Origin: Planctomycetales bacterium
Lineage (GTDB): Bacteria > 4484-113
Assembly (NCBI GenBank): GCA_030606285.1
Contig: JAUWGS010000003.1
Span: 124,001 to 188,000 of the forward strand
Reading direction: 5' to 3'
DNA length: 64,000 bases
Part shown: positions 30,747 to 39,350 of the stretch, piece after piece
Layout: each line of letters opens with the position of its first letter
How positions within the stretch are numbered: the first letter of the stretch is position 1
Notes under the pieces: model-generated
Databases searched by the model: none
The model's input: the letters and a program-made list of their open reading frames with translations, nothing else
What the model was told of the DNA's origin: nothing
Translations under genes and position numbers: made by a program

Positions 30747-31245
30747 GCACGTCGGGAGCCGGTTCCTCTTCGCTGGCGGCGTAATCCTCCGCGGCACGCT
30801 TGGCGCGCATCTGCGTAAGCTTGTCGCCCAGCTTGAGCGCTTTTCCCCGCTCGGTAGTTGCCAGTATGCCCGTAGCGAAGATCGCAGCGTTCTTTGCACC
30901 GTCAATAGCCATAGCGCCGACAGGGACGCCGGGCGGCATCTGGACGATGGATAACAGCGCGTCGAGCCCTGAAAGCGACACGGAAATAGGGACGCCAATA
31001 ACCGGCTTGACCGTCTTGCTGGCTACCACGCCCGGAAGGTGCGCCGCCATTCCTGCGAATGCGATGTAGACCTCGACCTGCTTTTCCATCTCTTCGACAA
31101 TCTTCTCGAGGAAGTCCGGCGAGCGGTGCGCCGATGCGACGGCAATCCTGTGCGGGACTCCGAAGTCATCCAGGACTTCAGTGCATTCTGCCACATGCGG
31201 CAGGTCGCTTTTGCTACCCACAATGATTCCGACAAGAGGTTCCAT
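30736..31245 (-). CDS. purE: 5-(carboxyamino)imidazole ribonucleotide mutase
   Basis: VGIIVGSKSDLPHVAECTEVLDDFGVPHRIAVASAHRSPD...AFAGMAAHLPGVVAS; internal ATG start chosen. Confidence 0.94.
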   Translation of the reverse strand: MEPLVGIIVGSKSDLPHVAECTEVLDDFGVPHRIAVASAHRSPDFLEKIVEEMEKQVEVYIAFAGMAAHLPGVVASKTVKPVIGVPISVSLSGLDALLSIVQMPPGVPVGAMAIDGAKNAAIFATGILATTERGKALKLGDKLTQMRAKRAAEDYAASEEEPAPDVPTV

Positions 31246-31279
31246 CGTCGCACTCCCTAAAGTTACGGTGCAGGCCATT

Positions 31280-31301
31280 TTAGCAGACCTCGCTCTGCTA
31301 A
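31280..31301. promoter_or_regulatory. Perfect 8-bp inverted repeat TTAGCAGA-cctcgc-TCTGCTAA between purE and deoB
   Basis: Read directly from sequence; lies in the divergent intergenic region. Confidence 0.5.
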
Positions 31302-31332
31302 TATGTGTTATGGGCTCTCAGGGGGTATCCAG

Positions 31333-32544
31333 ATGAAGCACTTCAAACGTGTCTTTCTCGTCGTCATGGACAGCGTGGGTGTCGGCGAAGCGCCCGACGC
31401 TGCGGATTTCGGTGATGAAGGATGCTGCACGTTGGGTCACATAGCCGGGCAAGCTGAGCTCAGCCTACCCACGCTGCTGTCTCTGGGTCTGGGGAATATC
31501 GTAGCGTCTGCGCCCGGGCTGCAAGCAGTTGAGCATCCCTTAGGATTCTTTGGGCGCATGGCGGAGGCCGGCCCGGCTAAAGACACGACAACCGGCCACT
31601 GGGAGCTGATGGGCGTTATCCGTCAGTGCGCTCCTCCGACATATCCTGATGGCTTTCCTCTGGAACTCATTGAGGAGTTCTCGCGCCAAATCGGGCGTGG
31701 CGTCCTGGGCAACAGGCCGGCGTCGGGCACGGAGATCATCGTCGAGCTGGGGCCGGAACACTTACGTACAGGCTCGGTCATCGTCTACACCAGTGCAGAT
31801 TCAGTTTTCCAGGTTGCCGCGCACAAGGACATAGCGCCACTGGAGGAACTGTACAGCATCTGCCGGGTGGCGCGGGAGCTGACGCATGGTGAATACCAGG
31901 TGGATCGCGTTATTGCGCGTCCCTTTACCGGGAACGTCGAGACAGGTTTCACGCGCACGTCTGAGCGCAGAGATTACAGCCTGCCACCGCCCTACAACTA
32001 CCTGGACGCACTAGTTGAAGCAGGCGTGTCAGTTACACTGGTGGGTAAGCTCGATGACATCTTCGCAGGGCGCGGGTATCGGCGCAGTCTGCATACAACC
32101 TGCAATACCGAAACGGGCAGCGCGCTCATGGATCTGAAGGATACAGGAGCGGACGGCTTTTGCTTCGCCAATTTCATCGACTTCGACATGCTCTACGGGC
32201 ACAGGAACGATGTTGCCGGCTACGCCCGGGCGCTGAACGAGTTCGACTGCTGGCTGGCCGGCTTCCTCGCCGGCTGGCGCCCGGGCGACTTGCTCATCCT
32301 GACGGCTGATCATGGTAACGACCCCACGACAGAGTCCACCGACCACACACGCGAGCTTGTGCCGCTTCTGGTGTACCACTCGGGATCACTGGGCAATGTT
32401 GCGATTCGAGACGTTGGGACGCGAAAGTCCTTTGCCGACGCGGGGGCGACCGTGGCCGCATGCCTGGGCGTTTCCAAACCCGTGGAACTCGCGGGAGAGG
32501 ACTTCTGTGATAACATTTGCCCCAGCCCAACGAGCGAGGTGTGA
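31333..32544 (+). CDS. deoB: Phosphopentomutase
   Basis: VFLVVMDSVGVGEAPDAADFGDEGCCTLGHIA...TTGHWELMG...LTADHGNDPTTESTDHTRELVPLL. Confidence 0.95.
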   Translation: MKHFKRVFLVVMDSVGVGEAPDAADFGDEGCCTLGHIAGQAELSLPTLLSLGLGNIVASAPGLQAVEHPLGFFGRMAEAGPAKDTTTGHWELMGVIRQCAPPTYPDGFPLELIEEFSRQIGRGVLGNRPASGTEIIVELGPEHLRTGSVIVYTSADSVFQVAAHKDIAPLEELYSICRVARELTHGEYQVDRVIARPFTGNVETGFTRTSERRDYSLPPPYNYLDALVEAGVSVTLVGKLDDIFAGRGYRRSLHTTCNTETGSALMDLKDTGADGFCFANFIDFDMLYGHRNDVAGYARALNEFDCWLAGFLAGWRPGDLLILTADHGNDPTTESTDHTRELVPLLVYHSGSLGNVAIRDVGTRKSFADAGATVAACLGVSKPVELAGEDFCDNICPSPTSEV

Positions 32545-32546
32545 CG

Positions 32547-33569
32547 GTGACTACGGTACTTGTTACTGGAGGAGCGGGGTTCATAGGATCCAACTTGGTG
32601 CGCTACCTGCGGCGGGAGCACCGGGACTGGCGCATCTTCAACATCGACAAGCTGACCTATGCGGGTAACCTGAACAACCTTGCAGGTATTGAAGTGGGGC
32701 CTGATTACAGCTTTGTCCAGGGCGATGTAGCCGATGGAGCCATGCTCTCTCGTGTATGGGCACGCCGCAGGATCAAATACGTTTTCCATCTTGCTGCTGA
32801 GACGCATGTGGACCGCTCACTGAAAGACGCTGTGCCGTTTGTCCGCGCGAACATTGAGGGGACTGCAGTCCTCCTGGATCTTGCCCGTACAGAGGGCGTC
32901 GAGAAGTTCATCTATATGAGTACCGATGAGGTATACGGGGCCGTTCCCAGGGGGAGCGACGAAGTGTTCACCGAGGATTCGCCGCTGAAACCCCGCAATC
33001 CGTACTCGGCGACGAAGGCTGGCGCCGACCTTCTGTGCCAGGTGGCCCACGCTTCACACGATATGCCTGTTGTCATTGTCCGGGCGGCTAATAACTACGG
33101 TCCGTACCAGCATCCTGAGAAGTTCCTTCCCCTGATGCTGACGAACCTTATGCAGGGACGCAAGGTGCCGGTTTACGGCACGGGCCAGCAGATGCGGGAC
33201 TGGCTGTTTGTGGATGACACGTGCAAGGCGCTCGTCGGGCTGGCCGAGCGTGCCGAACCGGGGTCCATCTACAACCTCTCAGGCAGCGGGCTTATCCCCA
33301 ACATCGAACTCGCCCGTAAGGTGTTGGACGTGATGCGGCTGGAAGAGGAGGAGAACCTCAAGATGATAGCCGACCGACCTGGTCACGACTTCTCCTATCC
33401 GTTGAACGCGGACAAGATTGAGCGGGAGCTGAATATCAGGACCGAAACCAGGCTTGACGACGGGCTCAGGCGCACCGTCTTCTGGTATCGAAACAATGAG
33501 GACTGGTGGCGTCCCATACGCGAGGGCAGATTCAAGGATTACTACAAGGAGCAATACTCGGAATTGTAA
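32547..33569 (+). CDS. rfbB: dTDP-glucose 4,6-dehydratase
   Basis: VLVTGGAGFIGSNLVRYL, AAETHVDRSL, YMSTDEVYG, SATKAGAD (YxxxK-like), NNYGPYQHPEK; GTG start. Confidence 0.93.
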   Translation: MTTVLVTGGAGFIGSNLVRYLRREHRDWRIFNIDKLTYAGNLNNLAGIEVGPDYSFVQGDVADGAMLSRVWARRRIKYVFHLAAETHVDRSLKDAVPFVRANIEGTAVLLDLARTEGVEKFIYMSTDEVYGAVPRGSDEVFTEDSPLKPRNPYSATKAGADLLCQVAHASHDMPVVIVRAANNYGPYQHPEKFLPLMLTNLMQGRKVPVYGTGQQMRDWLFVDDTCKALVGLAERAEPGSIYNLSGSGLIPNIELARKVLDVMRLEEEENLKMIADRPGHDFSYPLNADKIERELNIRTETRLDDGLRRTVFWYRNNEDWWRPIREGRFKDYYKEQYSEL

Positions 33570-33639
33570 CGGCCGCGAAAAAGTGGTATCCTTTTCGCCG
33601 CCTAAAAGTAGTGTCAGTCAAGAGGAGGATTACTCCCCA

Positions 33640-33900
33640 ATGGAAATCGACCTGTTACAGGACTACGTTGTAATTAAGGCGCTGGAAAGCGGCGTGAGTG
33701 TCGCTGGCCTTACACGCGGTGAGGAAACGAAGTTCCTCCATTCCGAGAAGCTGGAGCGCGGTGAAGTGCTGGTTGCCCAGTTCACCGAGCATGTTTCAGT
33801 GATGAAGATCCGCGGACATGCGCGTATATGGACGCAGTTCGGTGAAGTAGACGCAGAGAGCGATGTGGAATTGCATCATCGCCCGCTGCCTCGGCTGTAG
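33640..33900 (+). CDS. mtrB: Transcription attenuation protein MtrB (trp RNA-binding attenuation protein, TRAP)
   Basis: DYVVIKALESGVSVAGLTRGEETKFLHSEKLERGEVLVAQFTEHVSVMKIRGHARIWTQFGE aligns without gaps to B. subtilis TRAP as remembered; RNA-binding K37/K56/R58 equivalents present; AGGAGG SD. Confidence 0.92.
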   Translation: MEIDLLQDYVVIKALESGVSVAGLTRGEETKFLHSEKLERGEVLVAQFTEHVSVMKIRGHARIWTQFGEVDAESDVELHHRPLPRL

Positions 33901-33903
33901 TGG

Positions 33904-34317
33904 ATGCACGAGTATAGCCTGGCCTGCTCCATCGCCGAGATTTGCCGAGAGACAGCCGACGCGCACGGGCTTGTCACCATTGAGCGCATCGTTCTTGCGG
34001 TAGGTCCGCTTGCCGTGGTTCACGAAGAGACGCTGTGCTTTCTGTTCGATGAGGTGGCGCAGGAGTACGGCATCGGCCAGCCGGAACTGGCATTCTCATA
34101 TCAGCCGCTACGCGTCCGCTGTCGGCGCTGCGGTTCAGAAAAGACGATAGAGCCGCCGGAGCGGGGTTTTTGCGAGATCTGGCACAACCCGGAGGGTACG
34201 CCACTGCCCACCCACTGTGACAGCTGCGGAGCTACGGAGATAGAATTCCCCGGAGCTTCCCGCTTTGATGTGGAAGGGATAGAGGGCGAGACTACAAGCG
34301 ATGCTGCTGGCGATTGA
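33904..34317 (+). CDS. hypA: HypA/HybF-like nickel incorporation protein
   Basis: MHEYSLACSIAEICRETADAHG (MHE nickel-binding N-terminus), CRRC and CDSC zinc pairs. Confidence 0.8.
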   Translation: MHEYSLACSIAEICRETADAHGLVTIERIVLAVGPLAVVHEETLCFLFDEVAQEYGIGQPELAFSYQPLRVRCRRCGSEKTIEPPERGFCEIWHNPEGTPLPTHCDSCGATEIEFPGASRFDVEGIEGETTSDAAGD

Positions 34318-35308
34318 AACGAGTTTCGACGACACCGGCCTTGCGCTGCTGGCCGACGATGGTTCGCTCGTGGCTTCCGAGCTCTCGTCGTCTGTTGAGT
34401 TACACGCCGAATACGGTGGTGTAGTGCCCGAGATCGCGGCGCGGGAGCATCTCACCAATTTGCCGACAATGCTCGCACTGATGCGGGATAAACACGCGGA
34501 TGCGCTCGCGGGAGTCTCTGCGATAGGTGTCACGAAAGGGCCGGGCCTTCCCGGATGTCTTCTTGCCGGTGTTGCCTTTGCAAGGGGGCTGGCTTACGCC
34601 TTTGACGCTCAGCTCTATGGCCTGAGTCATCTGGAAGGCCATCTCTACTCCCCCTTCTTTGGCCGGTCGCTGGAGGAGATACCATTCCCGCTCCTGGGGC
34701 TGGTGGTTTCCGGCGGCAACACGGTGCTCTATCTGGTTCAGTGCTTCGGGGAAAGCGAAGTTGTGGGACAGACGCTGGATGACGCCGCGGGAGAGCTTTT
34801 CGACAAGATATCGCAGCGGCTGGGCTATGGTTATCCTGGTGGCGCAAAGCTGGAGGAGTTGGCACGCGAGCACGGGTCGCGCCCCACACGCGGCGAGCTT
34901 GAGCTTCCCGTACCCATGCGCGACAGCGGGGACCTCAACTTCAGCTTCTCCGGCCTTAAAACCGCCGCTGTCCGGATGATTGAGTCCCGCCGCCGGGAGA
35001 TGGAGGGATTCGATGCGGAGTTCGCGGCGTCGCTCATGCGAAGCGTCTGGGAATCCATCTGGCTCAAGGTCGAACAAGCGGCCAGGGAGTATGGGATCAG
35101 CGTCATTTCCGTGAGCGGCGGAGTGGCAGTGAACGGGCTGTTCCGGGACTACCTCTCCGAGCGCAGGAACGAACGCGGGCTAGATTTCCGCTTTCCCGCG
35201 CCCCACTTGGCGATGGACAACGCGGAGATGATGGCGTATCTCCTCTGGCTCAAGCTGAGCGTCCGCGAGTCCCCTGTCCCGTTCGATGTAGAGAGCAGGC
35301 TGACCTGA
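34301..35308 (+). CDS. tsaD: tRNA N6-threonylcarbamoyladenosine synthase TsaD
   Basis: LLAIETSFDDTGLALL, HLEGHLYSPF, VVSGGNTVL, GGAKLEELA, VSGGVAVNGLFR. Confidence 0.93.
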   Translation: MLLAIETSFDDTGLALLADDGSLVASELSSSVELHAEYGGVVPEIAAREHLTNLPTMLALMRDKHADALAGVSAIGVTKGPGLPGCLLAGVAFARGLAYAFDAQLYGLSHLEGHLYSPFFGRSLEEIPFPLLGLVVSGGNTVLYLVQCFGESEVVGQTLDDAAGELFDKISQRLGYGYPGGAKLEELAREHGSRPTRGELELPVPMRDSGDLNFSFSGLKTAAVRMIESRRREMEGFDAEFAASLMRSVWESIWLKVEQAAREYGISVISVSGGVAVNGLFRDYLSERRNERGLDFRFPAPHLAMDNAEMMAYLLWLKLSVRESPVPFDVESRLT

Positions 35309-35348
35309 TACACCAGTGCGCCCATCAGCGCGCGTATAATAGTGGTGC

Positions 35349-35421
35349 GCGCCCGTGGCTCAATGGATAGAGCAGCGGACTTCGGATCCGCAGGTTGGGG
35401 GTTCGAATCCCTCCGGGCGCG
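35349..35421 (+). tRNA. tRNA-Arg (anticodon TCG)
   Basis: Acceptor gcgcccg/cgggcgc, anticodon loop cTTCGGa region, GGTTCGAATCC T-arm. Confidence 0.92.
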
Positions 35422-35472
35422 CAACTTCCTTGTGCTAGAATGGCCTCTGGCTCTTGCGGAGGAGGAGGGTTG

Positions 35473-36240
35473 ATGCTCGACCGAAAAGCGGTTCTTCGTT
35501 CCATACTGGCTTTAGTGCTGGCCTTTGCCGCCGCGTTTATAGTGACCGGGGCGATTGCCTCGGAGGAAGTGAGTTTCACTACCAGTGACAGTGTCAGCAT
35601 CCAGGCGACGTTCTCCCATCCGAAAGGGCGGGCGCGAGTTCCTGCGGTGATTCTCCTGCATCAGCTGGCCGGTGAGCGGCACGCATGGAATGCCCTCGTG
35701 CATAAGCTCACCGAGAATAATTACGCTGTTCTCGCATTAGACCTGAGAGGCCACGGCGACAGCACTGCGTTCGGCGAGTCGACCCGGACGTACAAGGACT
35801 TCAGCGACGCGGATTACGGCGCGATGATAAGGGATGTCCGGGCCGCGGCGGCATATCTTCGGGACCGGAAGGACGTCAACGGAGATCGTCTAGCCGTGAT
35901 CGGTGCATCCATCGGCGCAAACCTCTCGCTGCAATACGCTGCTGAGGACATGCAGGTGCGCACGGTAGTGATGCTCTCTCCCGGTCTGAACTACCGGAGC
36001 CTGAAGACCCTCCCTTATATTGAAGGCTACGATAAGCGTGCCTTATTTCTGATCGTGGCAGAGGGGGACACCTATTCCTACGAGAGTTGCCGACAGATAG
36101 AGGAAGCAGCCGGTATGGCAAGTCCCCTTAAGCTGAAAGCCTACAAAGGCGACGACCACGGGACTGCTCTGCTCCGCACACACGAGGGGCTGGACGAGAT
36201 AATCATAGCCTGGCTGCTAAACCACCTGGTCAACGGCTAG
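35473..36240 (+). CDS. Secreted/anchored alpha/beta hydrolase (dienelactone hydrolase-like)
   Basis: VPAVILLHQLAGERHAWNALVHKL, GHGDS, AVIGASIGANLSLQYA, DDHGTALL. Confidence 0.85.
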   Translation: MLDRKAVLRSILALVLAFAAAFIVTGAIASEEVSFTTSDSVSIQATFSHPKGRARVPAVILLHQLAGERHAWNALVHKLTENNYAVLALDLRGHGDSTAFGESTRTYKDFSDADYGAMIRDVRAAAAYLRDRKDVNGDRLAVIGASIGANLSLQYAAEDMQVRTVVMLSPGLNYRSLKTLPYIEGYDKRALFLIVAEGDTYSYESCRQIEEAAGMASPLKLKAYKGDDHGTALLRTHEGLDEIIIAWLLNHLVNG

Positions 36241-36243
36241 CGC

Positions 36244-38589
36244 TTGGAGCAACCATCCTTGGGCGCCATCCGCACCTTCTTTGGCAGATATCTCTACTTC
36301 ACTCTGTTCATTGTTTACCTCGCTGCGATCTACCTGTCGAGAATCACGCCTCTCTGGGCCTTGCCGGCTGGAATGGCGATGGCTGCGATCGTCGCAGCGC
36401 TTGCTGCTTTCGTGTTTCTGCTGTTCCACCTTCAGGACAGGCCGGTGCTGCGGATGGCGGCGTTCTTCGCGCTGGTAGTTGTGGGAGGGATGGCATACGC
36501 CGCGTACAACGACCGGATGGTCTCCTCATCCGTGCTCGTTCCTTTCGCGGGTCAGGATGTGGAGATTGAAGGCCTGGTGGACAGCTTTCCCCGGCTGACC
36601 GAGAACGGAATGAGCTTCTTCGTGCGGATTCAACGCATTGAAACGGCGTCGCTTGCGTTGCGCGACCGGCGCGGCTTGGGGCGGGTATACGTATTCGTTC
36701 GCAAGGGCCGTGAGCTGCCAATTTCCTACCAGTACCAGGTGCGTCTGCGCGGGAGTCTTTCAACGGCACGCGAAGCGCGCAATGAGGGAGGTTTCTCCAT
36801 GCGGGAGTACCTCCGTCCCTTCGGAGTCGAACACGAGATAGTCGTCCCTGCCCCGGAGTTAGTCGACGAGGCGGAGCCGGCGGGCCAGTGGAGCCGCTTC
36901 CTGTACGGGCTGAAGCGCAAGATGGTGGCAAGAGCGGAGTCGATGCTCACGAGCCCGGGACGGGAGCTGTTCCTGGGGTTGCTGATCGGGGACAGCGCCA
37001 TCTACTTCCCGCGTGAACTCAAAGACACTTTCCGCGTCGCGGGTCTCACCCACCTGCTGGTAGTCTCGGGCTCGCAGGTTTCGCTGCTGTTCTTGCTGGT
37101 GGGTTTGGTGTTCCTGCGGGCGGAAGCGCCGCTGACGAGAGCCGGGCGGGTGCTGAATGTAGCCAAGTACGCCGCGATTCTCGGAGTCATCTTCACCTAT
37201 GCGGTGCTCACGGGGTATGAGCCGTCGATCCGTCGTGCTTTCGTCGTGATTGTGCTGGTGCTTGCTGCGCACTACCTTTACTACGAGACGGACGGGCTCA
37301 ATTTGCTAGGACAGGCCGGCATTATACTCCTGCTGATTCACCCGTACGAAGCTCACTCCATCAGTTTCCAGTTGACCTTCGCTGCAACTCTGGGCCTAAT
37401 CCTCGCGTTGAAGGTTTTCTATCCGCTCGTTCGGCACTACCCGCGAGGTGCCAGGTGGCTTCTGGGCATCCTCTTCTGCACAGCTGGGGCGCAGGTGATG
37501 GTATTCCCGCTGTTGATACGCTATTTCAACCAGTTCTCCCCCTGGGGGCTGGTCAGCAACCTCATCGCTATCCCCCTGGCATCGTTGATTCTGCTGCTGG
37601 GAATCGCGTTCTACCTCCTGTCCGGCATTCCGATGATCGGACCCGCCGTGGCTTGGGTGGTGCAGGTGCTAGTGGACGCTATGCACGAGTGGGCGCAGCT
37701 GTTCAGTCGGCTGCCCGGGTCAGACCTGCACTTCGTCCCTCTTTCCGGACCCTTGCTGGCTGCTCTGCTCGGCCTGATTCTCCTTGGCTTTATCTATTTT
37801 GGCTGGGGGCACAATCGTGCGCAGCGGATGGCGTCTTTAATCTGCATATCGCTGGTTGTTCTGCTGCTAGCTCTCGCAGGGCGCAGTTATCAGTGCGGCC
37901 TACCGCATTTCCGGGTTCTTTATGTCACTTCGGGCGCAGCCAGCGCGCTGGTGGACGAGAGCAGGCGGGCGACACTATTCGCAGCGCTACCACCCAGCAA
38001 GGACAGGCAGGTTTCAATGCTTGCGGGATGTTACTGGCTTTTAGTGCGTGGCGGCGCCCGCGGTGTGAGCACCGTAGTGATAACCGGTGGCACGCAGGAG
38101 GATGGTCTCTGGGAGGCGCTTCCGTTCCGCCCCAGGCTGGTCATTGACACGGTGTCCGGCGCTGTTCAGAGTAGAGACGGCAATCCAGCATTGCCCCGCG
38201 CCTTGAGCTGTTATACAACGTCCGAAGGCGCGCCTGGTGTTCTGTCAGTGACACTTAAAGGTGCAGGTAAAGCTACGATTCTCCTGCCGGTTTCCGACCG
38301 GCTGCCGCATCGCTTGAGTGCGGACATTCCGGCGCGCGAAACTCTAGGTGGCTGCCGGATTCTGGTGGTGCCCGGGAGTTCGGCGCGCAGCTCTCTGGGT
38401 GCGCTCGGCGATTTCCTGGATACACATCGCTTGGATACAGCGATTCTGCAGGGAAGAGGCGCAATACCGCAAAGCCTTTTGCACATCACCGGCCGGACGG
38501 CGATCTTCACGCAGTCGGAAAGAAAGGAGCTATCGATCCGCTCCGACGGGGAAGTGAGGACTTACGAGGGTGACGGAAGCAGTGACTAG
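36244..38589 (+). CDS. comEC: ComEC/Rec2-related DNA internalization protein, degenerate C-terminal MBL-like region
   Basis: GLLIGDSAIYFPRELKDTFRVAGLTHLLVVSGSQVSLLFLLV competence core; N-terminal DUF4131-like region; TTG start. Confidence 0.87.
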   Translation: MEQPSLGAIRTFFGRYLYFTLFIVYLAAIYLSRITPLWALPAGMAMAAIVAALAAFVFLLFHLQDRPVLRMAAFFALVVVGGMAYAAYNDRMVSSSVLVPFAGQDVEIEGLVDSFPRLTENGMSFFVRIQRIETASLALRDRRGLGRVYVFVRKGRELPISYQYQVRLRGSLSTAREARNEGGFSMREYLRPFGVEHEIVVPAPELVDEAEPAGQWSRFLYGLKRKMVARAESMLTSPGRELFLGLLIGDSAIYFPRELKDTFRVAGLTHLLVVSGSQVSLLFLLVGLVFLRAEAPLTRAGRVLNVAKYAAILGVIFTYAVLTGYEPSIRRAFVVIVLVLAAHYLYYETDGLNLLGQAGIILLLIHPYEAHSISFQLTFAATLGLILALKVFYPLVRHYPRGARWLLGILFCTAGAQVMVFPLLIRYFNQFSPWGLVSNLIAIPLASLILLLGIAFYLLSGIPMIGPAVAWVVQVLVDAMHEWAQLFSRLPGSDLHFVPLSGPLLAALLGLILLGFIYFGWGHNRAQRMASLICISLVVLLLALAGRSYQCGLPHFRVLYVTSGAASALVDESRRATLFAALPPSKDRQVSMLAGCYWLLVRGGARGVSTVVITGGTQEDGLWEALPFRPRLVIDTVSGAVQSRDGNPALPRALSCYTTSEGAPGVLSVTLKGAGKATILLPVSDRLPHRLSADIPARETLGGCRILVVPGSSARSSLGALGDFLDTHRLDTAILQGRGAIPQSLLHITGRTAIFTQSERKELSIRSDGEVRTYEGDGSSD

Positions 38590-38873
38590 CCGGGCTTCGC
38601 GGCCTGTCCGAACTTCGCATTGAAGTGCTTCTGCAGCCGCGAGACTTTGCGGGCCGAAGTCTGCTTCTTGATAATTCCCTTGCTGACCGTCCGGTTGATG
38701 ACCCGCTGGGCATCGCGCAGTGCTGCGCGCGCCTCATCGGGATCTGACGTCGTTTCAAGCACCGCAAGGAACTTCTTCACAGAGGTGCGCATGGCCGTGC
38801 GGAAGTGCTTGTTACGCGCGCTGTTGCGCTCGTAAACCAGAATGCTTTTCTTAGCGCTCTTGGTGTTCGCCAT
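38586..38873 (-). CDS. rpsT: 30S ribosomal protein S20
   Basis: MANTKSAKKSILVYERNSARNKHFRTAMRTSVKKFL. Confidence 0.93.
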   Translation of the reverse strand: MANTKSAKKSILVYERNSARNKHFRTAMRTSVKKFLAVLETTSDPDEARAALRDAQRVINRTVSKGIIKKQTSARKVSRLQKHFNAKFGQAAKPG

Positions 38874-38898
38874 GTTTGCCTCGAAAGAGTGCGGCGCT

Positions 38899-38926
38899 AT
38901 TATACGCTTCAAAGCGGCAAAGTCAA
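38899..38926 (-). promoter_or_regulatory. Promoter for rpsT, TTGACT-N16-TATAAT
   Basis: Minus strand: -35 at 38926-38921, -10 at 38904-38899. Confidence 0.7.
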
Positions 38927-38943
38927 TCTCGCGCGTGTCGCGC

Positions 38944-38972
38944 TTGAAGCGGCTGCTCAAGTGTGATATATA
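38944..38972 (+). promoter_or_regulatory. Candidate promoter for rpsF, TTGAAG-N17-TATATA with extended -10 TG
   Basis: -35 at 38944-38949, TGA immediately before TATATA at 38967-38972. Confidence 0.45.
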
Positions 38973-39005
38973 CTTCGTTCGCGCCTTGCGCATAGGAGAC
39001 CGTTC

Positions 39006-39350
39006 TTGGCAGAAACTGGGGCCAAACTGTACGAGACAATTGCACTGTTCAATCCTGACCTCGACGACGAGGCAGTCGGGGAGCGCGTTCAGCGGATGGA
39101 GTCCGTGATCAGTGAGCACGGGGGTAAGATGACGTCGGTGAATCGCTGGAAGAAGCGTCGGCTTGCATTCCCCGTAAAGAAGCATGAAGAAGGGCTCTAC
39201 GTAGTCCTGCGCTTCGTTGCTGACAAGGCGCTGCTGCCGGATCTCGATTATCTGCTGCGCTATGATGAGCAGTGCCTGCGCTATCTGGTCCTCGACGTAG
39301 CCAGGTACCCGGGAATGGTGCGCGCCAAGGCGAAGGGAGAGGAGAAGTAA
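39006..39350 (+). CDS. rpsF: 30S ribosomal protein S6
   Basis: [17 protein letters not shown]...[35 protein letters not shown] start with AGGAGA SD. Confidence 0.9.
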   Translation: MAETGAKLYETIALFNPDLDDEAVGERVQRMESVISEHGGKMTSVNRWKKRRLAFPVKKHEEGLYVVLRFVADKALLPDLDYLLRYDEQCLRYLVLDVARYPGMVRAKAKGEEK

